A stretch of DNA of 23,491 nucleotides from RGIG8775 sp045612185 (GTDB taxonomy: Bacteria > Bacillota > Clostridia > Oscillospirales > CAG-272), in the NCBI GenBank assembly GCA_045612185.1, contig JAZKYO010000052.1, forward strand, positions 1 through 23,491, read 5' to 3'. The number at the start of each line of letters is the position of its first letter. Position 1 is the first letter of the stretch. The notes under the pieces are model-generated. The model saw only the letters and a list, made by a program, of their open reading frames with translations, was not told the origin of the DNA and ran no database searches. Shown piece after piece: positions 15,737 through 22,352 of this stretch. The translations under genes were made by a program, and so were the position numbers.

Positions 15737-16265
15737 TCAACCGCAAGTCGGCAAAAAAAGCTCGCTAAGCCTTAGAGAACTATGCGTCTTTGCCATGCTT
15801 GGAACGCTTATGTTCTGCTCCAAAATTATAATGGAGCTGTTGCCAAACATTCACCTGCTCGGAATGTTTGTTATGGTTTTTACGGTAGTATTCAGAAAAA
15901 AGGCTCTCATACCCATATACGTTTTCGTGTTTATCACGGGGCTATACGCGGGATTCGCGCCCTGGTGGGTTCCGTATTTATATATATGGACTGTGCTTTG
16001 GGGGATTACTATGTTGATTCCGAAGGACGTCAAGCCTGAGGTTGCGACGGTTATTTACCCAATAGTCTGCGCCCTGCACGGATTTTGCTACGGCGTGCTT
16101 TACGCCCCCACTCAGGCTTTGCTTTTCGGTTTTAATTTTACGCAGACGCTTGCTTGGATTGCATCGGGATTTTATTTTGACATACTGCACGGCATAGGTA
16201 ATTTTATAGCGGGATTCTTGATTCTCCCATTGTCAAAGCTGTTAAAAAAGCTGGCAAAAGTATAA
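15720..16265 (+). CDS. ECF transporter S component, candidate cobalamin-specific
   Basis: A membrane protein of about 181 residues with five or six hydrophobic segments, beginning with the S-component-like LRELCVFAMLGTLMFCSKIIMELLP and continuing through FVFITGLYAGFAPWW and a conserved YGVLYAP region. S components bind one vitamin and work with the shared energy-coupling module EcfA/EcfA'/EcfT, which is not encoded in this window. The start is uncertain: there is no ATG ahead of the first membrane segment. TTG at 15720 (overlapping the DUF4430 stop by 17 bases, with GGAG 12 bases upstream) is preferred; GTG at 15678 is in frame too. The riboswitch and DUF4430 partner point to cobalamin or a corrinoid precursor as substrate. 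Confidence 0.8.
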   Translation: MFTRNNQPQVGKKSSLSLRELCVFAMLGTLMFCSKIIMELLPNIHLLGMFVMVFTVVFRKKALIPIYVFVFITGLYAGFAPWWVPYLYIWTVLWGITMLIPKDVKPEVATVIYPIVCALHGFCYGVLYAPTQALLFGFNFTQTLAWIASGFYFDILHGIGNFIAGFLILPLSKLLKKLAKV

Positions 16266-16270
16266 AAGCT

Positions 16271-16303
16271 AGGAGCTGTCTCTTAATGAGACAACTCCTT
16301 TTT
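16271..16303 (+). terminator. Terminator after the S-component gene
   Basis: Stem AGGAG-C-TGTCTC / GAGACA-A-CTCCT with one internal mismatch, TTAAT loop and a TTTTT tail. The stop codon of the converging ygjV-like gene (16283-16285) falls inside the hairpin. Confidence 0.85.
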
Positions 16304-16795
16304 AATATCGTATCTTATTATTCCTATAACCGTAGAGCTTACGGTAAACACCTCGTTAGCTATTCCCGCCCATGAGTTGGACATTATGGCGTATGTAAGC
16401 ATACACGCTGATATTGGCAATGAGAGAAGCCTTGACACGCGGGGCTTTTGCTGCCAAAAGCTTATAACCGACAGAAAAGACGCCGTTGCGGGCAGTATGC
16501 TGAACCAACCGCCCCAGGTAAACCACGCTGAAAAGCAGGCGCACCCCAAAAACACAAGCAAAAACGGGCGGCGGTCTATTCCCTTTTTATCGGTTACGAG
16601 AAAGGTGCTTTCTCGTGCTATTCCGATTGCTGCCACCGCCGCGCCCGAATAGTTTCCGGGAATACCGTAGTGCAAAGTCCACACTACGTCGGATATAAGC
16701 TTGAATATAAGCAGGCGGTCGCGCTTTTTTTGCTGATACACCGCGGCGTTAAGCGCTACGCCGATAAAACCGAGAATCTCGGAAATCAATTTCAT
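16283..16795 (-). CDS. YgjV-family inner membrane protein (second copy)
   Basis: A 170-residue polytopic membrane protein of the YgjV family. It shares with the protein at 10756-11322 the order of features: an N-terminal membrane helix (ISEILGFIGVALNAAV), a DVVWTLHYGIPGNYSG segment equivalent to DVIWAIHYFLLGGYPA, an IARESTFLV segment, FTWGGWFSILPA equivalent to LTWKNIFSLLPA, and a FWQQK motif equivalent to FWQKN. Overall identity is modest, so they are diverged paralogues or separately acquired. It has its own promoter; AAGGAG lies 13 bases before the ATG, a long spacing. Monocistronic and divergent from an AraC-family gene. Function unknown. Confidence 0.8.
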   Translation of the reverse strand: MKLISEILGFIGVALNAAVYQQKKRDRLLIFKLISDVVWTLHYGIPGNYSGAAVAAIGIARESTFLVTDKKGIDRRPFLLVFLGCACFSAWFTWGGWFSILPATASFLSVISFWQQKPRVSRLLSLPISACMLTYAIMSNSWAGIANEVFTVSSTVIGIIRYDIKKELSH

Positions 16796-16856
16796 TACTC
16801 AACACATCTCCTTACTATATGGCAAAACTTGTAAGCTTCGCCACCACTCCACAGTA

Positions 16857-16885
16857 ATTATATCACCGTACAGCCTTTTTTTCAA
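16857..16885 (-). promoter_or_regulatory. Promoter of the second ygjV-like gene
   Basis: Minus strand: TTGAAA (16880-16885), 17-bp spacer, TATAAT (16857-16862), about 61 bases upstream of the ATG. Confidence 0.75.
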
Positions 16886-16936
16886 TATCAAAAAGCAACG
16901 CAAATCTCTCTAAAACAAACATTTAACATTTAGTTA

Positions 16937-16965
16937 TTGATTTAGATAAGCCTTTATGCTACAAT
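16937..16965 (+). promoter_or_regulatory. Promoter of the AraC-family gene at 17008
   Basis: TTGATT (16937-16942), 17-bp spacer, TACAAT (16960-16965), extended -10 TG at 16957-16958. Just upstream is a perfect tandem AACATTT (16918-16924 and 16925-16931) that could be a regulator contact. Confidence 0.7.
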
Positions 16966-17007
16966 AATTACAGTATAAATCTTCAAAAAACAAATAATGG
17001 AGTTAGT

Positions 17008-17835
17008 ATGGATATTTTTCTCAGATACGCTGTCGCAACCTCGTATCTTCCCAACCCGTTTTTCACTCGCGCCTACGACTCACGGCTACTATATATTCTT
17101 GACGGAGAGGGCGAATTAAGACTTCCCGATAAGGTATTTCCGCTAAAAAGCGGCACTCTTTGCTACTATCCGTCGGGGCAACCCTACTGGCCGCACTCAT
17201 CTGAGGACAAGCCGTTATATTTTGTTACTATCAATTTTGATTTCACACGGGAGTATTCGCACTTTTCGCACGTGACCCCCACTCTCGCGGCTGAAAAATT
17301 CGTTCAAGAATCAAGTATGCCCTCTCACTTGAATCAACCGTACGAGATGTTCAAGCGATATTTCGTTATTCCCGAGCTGCACCGATTCCGCGAGGATTTT
17401 CTTGCCGTGGCAAATCTTTCCACAACGAGACTTCCCCACCACCGAGAAGCCGCCGCCGCGCGCTTGGCTTCAATTTTATACGCGCTGCTTGACTGCGCCG
17501 ACACCAAGCAAACCACCTCGGTGTCGTTAGCCATTGAATACATAGAGAAAAATCTTTCTGATATAAGCAGCAACGAGGACGTTTCTCGCGCGTTGCACTA
17601 TCACCCCAACCATCTCAACCGCCTTTTCAAGCAACAGCTTGGAACTACCGTACACCGCTACATTACAGAGACTAAAGTGAAAAAAGCCGCCGAGCTGTTG
17701 ATGAACTCGGATATGTCAATATCGGAAGTTTCCTATGCCGTAGGCTTTAAGAATTCAAACCATTTCTCCTCCGTATTTACTAAAATATACGGAATCCCGC
17801 CCACAAAATTCAGACGTTCAACAAAGTATATATAA
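17008..17835 (+). CDS. AraC-family transcriptional regulator with cupin sensor domain
   Basis: A 275-residue regulator. The N-terminal third is an AraC-type cupin (YILDGEGELRLPD, LKSGTLCYYPSGQPYWPHSS, residues 29-64). The C-terminal about 100 residues are the double helix-turn-helix domain: SNEDVSRALHYHPNHLNRLFKQQLG (188-212) and ISEVSYAVGFKNSNHFSSVFTKIYGIPP (238-265). GGAG lies about seven bases before the ATG. It is divergent from the second ygjV-like gene and has no catabolic operon next to it, so its targets are either that gene or distant. It is not closely similar to the regulator at 8123. Ligand unknown. Confidence 0.9.
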   Translation: MDIFLRYAVATSYLPNPFFTRAYDSRLLYILDGEGELRLPDKVFPLKSGTLCYYPSGQPYWPHSSEDKPLYFVTINFDFTREYSHFSHVTPTLAAEKFVQESSMPSHLNQPYEMFKRYFVIPELHRFREDFLAVANLSTTRLPHHREAAAARLASILYALLDCADTKQTTSVSLAIEYIEKNLSDISSNEDVSRALHYHPNHLNRLFKQQLGTTVHRYITETKVKKAAELLMNSDMSISEVSYAVGFKNSNHFSSVFTKIYGIPPTKFRRSTKYI

Positions 17836-17870
17836 AAATAAAAGCAGATGAAATCATCTGCTTTTATTTT
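17835..17870. terminator. Bidirectional terminator between araC-like gene and rpmA
   Basis: Long inverted repeat AAAATAAAAGCAGATGA / TCATCTGCTTTTATTTT (17835-17851 with 17854-17870). T-rich flanks on both strands; both converging genes end next to it. Confidence 0.9.
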
Positions 17871-17884
17871 CAAGTGACCAAGAA

Positions 17885-18163
17885 TTAGTCAGCGTATACG
17901 CTAACCTGCTTCTTATCCTTTGTCTTCTGCTCGAACTTAACCTTACCGTCGATAAGAGCGAAGAGTGTATCATCCTTGCCGATACCAACGTTGTTACCGG
18001 GATGGATAGCTGTTCCTCTCTGTCTTACGATGATGTTGCCGGCTACTACTGCCTGTCCGTCAGACTTCTTAACGCCAAGGCGCTTAGACTCACTGTCACG
18101 GCCGTTCTTAGTAGAACCTACACCCTTTTTATGAGCAAAAAACTGCAAACTGAGCTTCAACAT
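17885..18163 (-). CDS. rpmA: 50S ribosomal protein L27
   Basis: Ninety-two residues. The conserved L27 core AHKKGVGSTKNGRDSESKRLGVK is preceded by the Firmicutes-type extension ending LSLQFF (residues 4-9), which the Prp protease removes between F and A so that the mature N-terminus can reach the peptidyl transferase centre. VVAGNIIVRQRGTAIHPGNNVGIGKDDTLFAL is the typical middle part. GGAGG lies nine bases before the ATG. Third gene of rplU-prp-rpmA. Confidence 0.98.
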   Translation of the reverse strand: MLKLSLQFFAHKKGVGSTKNGRDSESKRLGVKKSDGQAVVAGNIIVRQRGTAIHPGNNVGIGKDDTLFALIDGKVKFEQKTKDKKQVSVYAD

Positions 18164-18234
18164 TTTAGCTTACCTCCATTTAATGTAATTGGTTGCCTCC
18201 CCAACGGAGACCTGTCAAATCCAAGATTCGAAAA

Positions 18235-18597
18235 TTATTCGGAATAGTCCTTGTCCACCACGTCAACCTCAAGATAATCGTAGTAATCTTCTACCATATC
18301 GTTGAGTTGATAAAAGTAAGACATAAACAATCCTGAAACCGCGTATCTCTTGCACTCATCCTCTTCAAACTCGGGCAACGCCGCTTTTGAAGTTACCTTG
18401 ATTCTGGTCGTATCGTCGTCAATTTCATAATCGACGTCAGACGCGTATCCTACCTCAACGGTATTGATGATAAGCATTGTCATAGCGGAAAGTGCGGCAC
18501 AAAGCACGTCGTCGCCACTTTCATTGTAGCACGCATGTCCCTGCTCCTCGAAGCCGTAAAAGCTTCCGCCGCTTCGGTAAAAAATGATCTTTGTCAT
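18235..18597 (-). CDS. prp: Ribosomal-processing cysteine protease Prp
   Basis: A 120-residue Prp (YsxB family) protein. The catalytic pair is visible as GHA (H21) and VLCAALSAM (C33). It cleaves the N-terminal extension of L27, whose gene is next; the presence of the enzyme and of the FFAHKKG substrate agree. It sits between rplU and rpmA, 11 bases after the rplU stop; AAGGGG is unusually close to the ATG (two bases), so translation may depend on coupling to rplU. The C-terminus (VEDYYDYLEVDVVDKDYSE) is acidic and a little longer than the typical about 110 residues. Confidence 0.95.
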   Translation of the reverse strand: MTKIIFYRSGGSFYGFEEQGHACYNESGDDVLCAALSAMTMLIINTVEVGYASDVDYEIDDDTTRIKVTSKAALPEFEEDECKRYAVSGLFMSYFYQLNDMVEDYYDYLEVDVVDKDYSE

Positions 18598-18608
18598 TTC
18601 CCCTTAAA

Positions 18609-18917
18609 TCAGCCCTCGATCTTTGTAATCTGTACCTTTGTGTAAGGCTGTCTGTGACCGATCTTCTTCTTTTCGTTCTTCTTAGACTTATACTTCATCA
18701 CATAAATCTTCTTAGCCTTGCCGTTTTTAAGAACGTTTGCTGTTACCTTTGCGCCTGCAATTACAGGAGTACCAACCTCGAACTTCTCTCCGTCCGAAAT
18801 AGCCTTTACGTCAAAGGTTACTGTGTCACCCTCGTTAACGTCGAGCTTTTCGATGAAAATGATCTCGCCCTCGCTAACCTTGTACTGCTTTCCGCCGGTT
18901 TCAATCACTGCGAACAT
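18609..18917 (-). CDS. rplU: 50S ribosomal protein L21
   Basis: A 102-residue L21: MFAVIETGGKQYKVSEG at the start, EGDTVTFDV, GTPVIAGAKVTANV, and KNEKKKIGHRQPYTKVQI with the family's GHRQP-x-T signature near the end. The ATG at 18917 was chosen over an in-frame GTG at 18926 because it gives the canonical MFAVIETGGKQY start and puts GAGG eight bases upstream. First gene of the operon, behind a perfect promoter and a roughly 75-base leader. Confidence 0.98.
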   Translation of the reverse strand: MFAVIETGGKQYKVSEGEIIFIEKLDVNEGDTVTFDVKAISDGEKFEVGTPVIAGAKVTANVLKNGKAKKIYVMKYKSKKNEKKKIGHRQPYTKVQITKIEG

Positions 18918-19000
18918 GGAAAGCACCTCTCTTTCATTTTAGACTCGCTATAGCAGGCGGCAAATGACGCACTTAAAAAAGCCTACTTTATGCGGCACTA
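18918..19000 (-). promoter_or_regulatory. Leader of the rplU operon, possibly an L21-type regulatory leader
   Basis: The transcribed leader contains AGTAGGC and GCCTGCT, which can pair over seven positions (one G-U), and repeated TGCCGC elements. Firmicutes often carry an autoregulatory L21 leader at this place. The match was judged by location and simple pairing only. Confidence 0.35.
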
Positions 19001-19001
19001 T

Positions 19002-19030
19002 ATTATAGCATATTGCCATAAACTTGTCAA
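19002..19030 (-). promoter_or_regulatory. Consensus promoter of rplU-prp-rpmA
   Basis: Minus strand: perfect TTGACA (19025-19030), 17-bp spacer, perfect TATAAT (19002-19007), with an extended -10 TGC. The strongest promoter in the window, as expected for ribosomal protein genes. Confidence 0.92.
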
Positions 19031-19055
19031 TAGTTTTTGGAAATTTTGACGAAAA

Positions 19056-20873
19056 TTATTTTTTCTTTAAAATAATTACGTATCCACCGTCGTTTAGGTA
19101 TTCCTCGTATCCGTTTTCGAGAAAATATTTTGTGGCTTTCTCGCAATCTTCTGTATATCTCGTGTCGACAGCTACGTATTCGGTATCGGTTTTATACTTG
19201 CCGTTTTCTTTATGGTACTCTATCTCATATATTTCTGAGCGGTCGGCTATATGAGGCAGCAAAAAGGTTGAGCAAGCCACAGACACGTCGTCGGGTAACA
19301 CGTCTGAAAGCACGTAATCGGCGTGCTTATAGCTTTCCTTCTCCTTTTCGTATCTGTTTACGTAATAGCCGAGGTTACCTCCCACAAGCATAACAAAAAG
19401 CAGTAGCGATGCCACCGCTGAAAGCGGGAGCATAATTCTTTTGGCTTTTTCGCCAAGCTCAGAAAGATTGAGCAGAGTTACGTAAAACAGAAACGCCGTT
19501 ATTCCGAAGCTGTACTGAAATCTTATATTTGGCTGATAAACGTACATGGTAATAAGATTCATAAGCACGGGAACAACAAGAATATATCTCGCAAGCTTTT
19601 TGGTAGCAAAAGGCATAGCCGCCAGCGGCAACAGCAATTGGAGAGTATAGAGAATTTTGGAGTTGTCACCGTCCTTTGAAACAAACATTTGGGTAAGCAG
19701 GTATCCCGGGTTAAGCAGCGCGGTTTTAACTACGCCCCAAAGTCCGTCCTCGGGATTGGCGATAAGATTATCGTATCTTCCCACCATAATTCCGTTACCG
19801 AAGGCACTCATAAGCCCTGCAACTATTACGAAATAAGCAAGCGCAGAGGCGGCAAGGACAAGCGCAACTTTCTTTTTGTTTTTTAAGAAGAAAATATACA
19901 CCGCGAAAACAAGCAGGTATACAAAAGCGTCCTCTTTCACAAGCAAGGTAAGCGCGGCAAACACCGCCATGGGGATATACTTTTCTCTTTCGAAAAGGAA
20001 AAAGCACCACAAAAGAAGAGGAACTAGAAAGCAATTCTCATGCAGGTCGTAGAAAGTTCCCGTAGCTATTGCGGGATAAAAGGAATAAACAAATGCCAAA
20101 AGCACGGTAGTTCGGTCGGAAATCCCTTTATCCTTAGCCATCAAACAAAGCGGAACAACACCGGAATACAAAATAACCGCTTGAAGCACCTGAAGCGTTA
20201 TAGGAGATGGAAAAACGAAATAAAACGGCAACATAAGATAATAAATCGGTGAAAAATGCACTGCGAAGTGCGAAAGCAGTCCATCACGCTCGCAAGTGGT
20301 TACGGGCAAGCCGCTCTCCTTCATATTATGGAACATATTGCACCAGATACCAAAGTCGAAGTTTGGAGCTGAATAGGAAAGATATCTATACACTCCTATT
20401 GCGGCAACCACGGAACACGCAATTACCGCAAAGGCAACTACAAGTCCCCATTTAACGCTTTTAGCGAAGTCACTCGGTACGGTGTCAAAAGTTCCGACCT
20501 TTACCAAATAGTTAAGTATAACCGCAAAAGCTGCAATTATCGCGGCGTATAGGTGATACTGATTTCCCTTGCCGCCTTTAACCACAAGAACCAATGAAAA
20601 CAGCAGTGCACCCCCAAGCATTATCCACTCAACGGTTTTATACTTTCCGTAAAACAGCTCAAGCGCCGCCATTACAAGCGTCAGAACGGCAACAGACACC
20701 GCCCACTGTACAATGGAAAAATCCGAGGCAAAAGAAAGCTCCTCAAAGCTTTTTTCCGAAAATCCAACCGCAAGAAAGCTAACGAGGAAGAACGCGGTGA
20801 AAATAAATTTCACCGCGTTTCCTACGGTACAAATATTTTTCATTCTTTCTTTGATACCGATATTTTCTCCCAT
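19056..20873 (-). CDS. DUF2079 polytopic membrane protein
   Basis: A 605-residue integral membrane protein with about a dozen hydrophobic segments. It resembles the DUF2079 family, which has a GT-C glycosyltransferase-like layout: NFDFGIWCNMFHNM after the second or third segment, CERDGLLSHFAVHFSPIYYLMLP, TGTFYDLHENCF and LVKEDAFVYL are the recognisable conserved segments, followed by a soluble C-terminal stretch (LPDDVSVACSTFLLPHIADRSEIYEI). The ATG at 20873 has GGAG eight bases upstream and lies 14 bases after the DUF1015 stop; an in-frame GTG at 20906 would overlap that gene. Biochemical role unknown; a lipid-linked sugar transferase is the usual guess. Its 3' end lies just before the rplU promoter with only a weak AT-rich hairpin. 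Confidence 0.85.
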   Translation of the reverse strand: MGENIGIKERMKNICTVGNAVKFIFTAFFLVSFLAVGFSEKSFEELSFASDFSIVQWAVSVAVLTLVMAALELFYGKYKTVEWIMLGGALLFSLVLVVKGGKGNQYHLYAAIIAAFAVILNYLVKVGTFDTVPSDFAKSVKWGLVVAFAVIACSVVAAIGVYRYLSYSAPNFDFGIWCNMFHNMKESGLPVTTCERDGLLSHFAVHFSPIYYLMLPFYFVFPSPITLQVLQAVILYSGVVPLCLMAKDKGISDRTTVLLAFVYSFYPAIATGTFYDLHENCFLVPLLLWCFFLFEREKYIPMAVFAALTLLVKEDAFVYLLVFAVYIFFLKNKKKVALVLAASALAYFVIVAGLMSAFGNGIMVGRYDNLIANPEDGLWGVVKTALLNPGYLLTQMFVSKDGDNSKILYTLQLLLPLAAMPFATKKLARYILVVPVLMNLITMYVYQPNIRFQYSFGITAFLFYVTLLNLSELGEKAKRIMLPLSAVASLLLFVMLVGGNLGYYVNRYEKEKESYKHADYVLSDVLPDDVSVACSTFLLPHIADRSEIYEIEYHKENGKYKTDTEYVAVDTRYTEDCEKATKYFLENGYEEYLNDGGYVIILKKK

Positions 20874-20887
20874 TATATTCTCCGATT

Positions 20888-22144
20888 TTACTTGATTTTT
20901 CTGCACTCCAGATAATATCTCTTATCCGCGGCGTGCCCCATTGAGAAGGTCTTTCGGGGAAGCGCACCGTCACAGATAACGGTTTTGAAAAGCTGATTCT
21001 TTTCCATTCCGCCAAAGATAAATCCGATAGCATTGGGGGTTTTAGCAAGGTTTTCGGTTGCCTCTACGCCGTGGATGTAGTCCACGCTGGCATCGGGATG
21101 TGCCGAAATATATTCGTCGATAAAGTTCTGCAAAGTTCCTACGGTAAGCTGAGCCGAGGGGTGCTTGAACACAAGACTTCCCTTTCCGCCTGCGTGAATA
21201 TACTCAACGCTTTGCGGCTTTTCTGCACCGTCGAGATTATTTGCGTATTCGCCAAGTGCCGCCAGAACCGCCACGGGAGAAACTCCGAACATTACGCGGT
21301 ATATAGGCTCAAATTTAAGCGCCTCATCGTGAAGATTTACAATTTCCACAAGGGCGTATCTTGCGGGATGGGTAAGCGCTGCGTCGCCAAGCCTTGCCTT
21401 CACTTCCTCGTATGCTGCTTTTGCGGACGCCAGCGAGTGGTTACCGTCTCCTACCGCAAAAGGCAGGGGGGCGTAATCGCCGCCGTATTTTTCTTTCATT
21501 TCCTCAGGGGTAGAAAGTGCCGAAAGTGCCTCGTCAATTCTCTTTTTACCCGCATCGTTTACAAAGTAACCCTTTATATGACCGCCGCCAAGCATAAGGT
21601 CGAAATCGTACGCCTTTTCATAGTTCTCGCACGCCTTTATCTCAGGCTCGATAACCGTCTTTTGTGGGTCGTCGATAAGCACCATTACGTGGGGAAGCTC
21701 AATAGCTGCGTCACGTCTTACGGCAACTCTCGGGGGAATGCGCTCAAGCACTGTGCCCTCGGTGGCTCTTACAAGCGAGGTTGCTCCCTTGCGGTAGTCG
21801 TAGGCTTCAAGGTCAATTTTGCCAACCAAGCCGCGTCTCACCGCTCCATCGGACTGCGTTCTTTCAACGTATATAAGCGCGTTGCTATGCTCAACAAGCA
21901 CGTCGGAAACGTACTTTTTCATAGTCTCGTTAATTTCAGGCACTCGCTCTTCGGTTTCCGCAAGATAAACCTCGGGCAATATAAGCTCAAGCGTTGTGGG
22001 AGAGTTTAAGGACATCTCCTTGGCTTTTTCCCAATATTCGGGTTCGCTGGTATGCTGATCGCAAGCAATAACAGCCCATTTTTCGCCATCGACCTTATTA
22101 AAATCTGGCATCAGTATATCAGCGGGATAAAAACAATTTTTCAT
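20888..22144 (-). CDS. DUF1015 family protein
   Basis: A 418-residue soluble protein of the DUF1015 family. Recognisable parts: PADILMPDF and WAVIACDQHTSEPEYW near the N-terminus, VERTQSDGAVRRGLVGKIDLE, the LGGGHIKGYF segment and the most diagnostic PFAVGDGNHSLASAKAAYEE (about residues 230-250), which resembles the ParB/sulfiredoxin-like nucleotide-binding motif. The family is often found beside serine biosynthesis genes in clostridia and shares the fold with free-serine kinases such as SerK; here the neighbour is a DUF2079 membrane protein instead. The ATG at 22144 is preferred to an in-frame TTG at 22153; GAGAGG lies about 11 bases upstream. Enzymatic activity not shown by sequence. Confidence 0.85.
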   Translation of the reverse strand: MKNCFYPADILMPDFNKVDGEKWAVIACDQHTSEPEYWEKAKEMSLNSPTTLELILPEVYLAETEERVPEINETMKKYVSDVLVEHSNALIYVERTQSDGAVRRGLVGKIDLEAYDYRKGATSLVRATEGTVLERIPPRVAVRRDAAIELPHVMVLIDDPQKTVIEPEIKACENYEKAYDFDLMLGGGHIKGYFVNDAGKKRIDEALSALSTPEEMKEKYGGDYAPLPFAVGDGNHSLASAKAAYEEVKARLGDAALTHPARYALVEIVNLHDEALKFEPIYRVMFGVSPVAVLAALGEYANNLDGAEKPQSVEYIHAGGKGSLVFKHPSAQLTVGTLQNFIDEYISAHPDASVDYIHGVEATENLAKTPNAIGFIFGGMEKNQLFKTVICDGALPRKTFSMGHAADKRYYLECRKIK

Positions 22145-22177
22145 ATAAAACAATTCCTCTCATTAGCTTTACATATT

Positions 22178-22206
22178 ATTGTATCATATTTTCCGAATTA
22201 TTTCAA
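22178..22206 (-). promoter_or_regulatory. Promoter of the DUF1015-DUF2079 operon
   Basis: Minus strand: TTGAAA (22201-22206), 17-bp spacer, TACAAT (22178-22183) with extended -10 TGA, 33 bases before the ATG. Confidence 0.75.
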
Positions 22207-22277
22207 TAGGTTGGAAAAATTCGTCAAAAAATATGGCATATATAATTTATTTTCTTTCTTTTTGTGTAAATTGCCCT

Positions 22278-22306
22278 TTGAAAAAAACGAAAAAATTTGG
22301 TATAAT
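22278..22306 (+). promoter_or_regulatory. Promoter of the CarD-family gene
   Basis: TTGAAA (22278-22283), 17-bp spacer, TATAAT (22301-22306), extended -10 TG at 22298-22299. Just downstream is a perfect inverted repeat GGTATA-T-TATACC (22315-22327) covering the expected transcription start. Confidence 0.8.
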
Positions 22307-22352
22307 TATATTGTGGTATATTATACCCAAACATCGAAAGGCAGGAAAAAAA

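Noticed and set aside
18164..18234. Small hairpin CTCC/GGAG between prp and rpmA as an internal terminator
   Set aside because: No T-run follows, and termination there would cut rpmA from its operon; the GGAG bases are more simply chance.
19054..19077. AT-only hairpin at the end of the DUF2079 gene as a terminator
   Set aside because: The stem AATTATTTT/AAAATAATT has no G-C pair and overlaps the poly-lysine codons of the gene; too weak to call.
21071..22009. A 312-codon open frame on the plus strand
   Set aside because: It lies wholly antisense to the DUF1015 gene, has no recognisable domain, Shine-Dalgarno site or promoter, and reads as a low-complexity shadow.
22179..22352. Long upstream extension of the carD-like frame
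   Set aside because: It crosses the TTGAAA-17-TATAAT promoter and encodes AT-rich sequence without homology; GTG at 22353 begins where the CarD domain begins.
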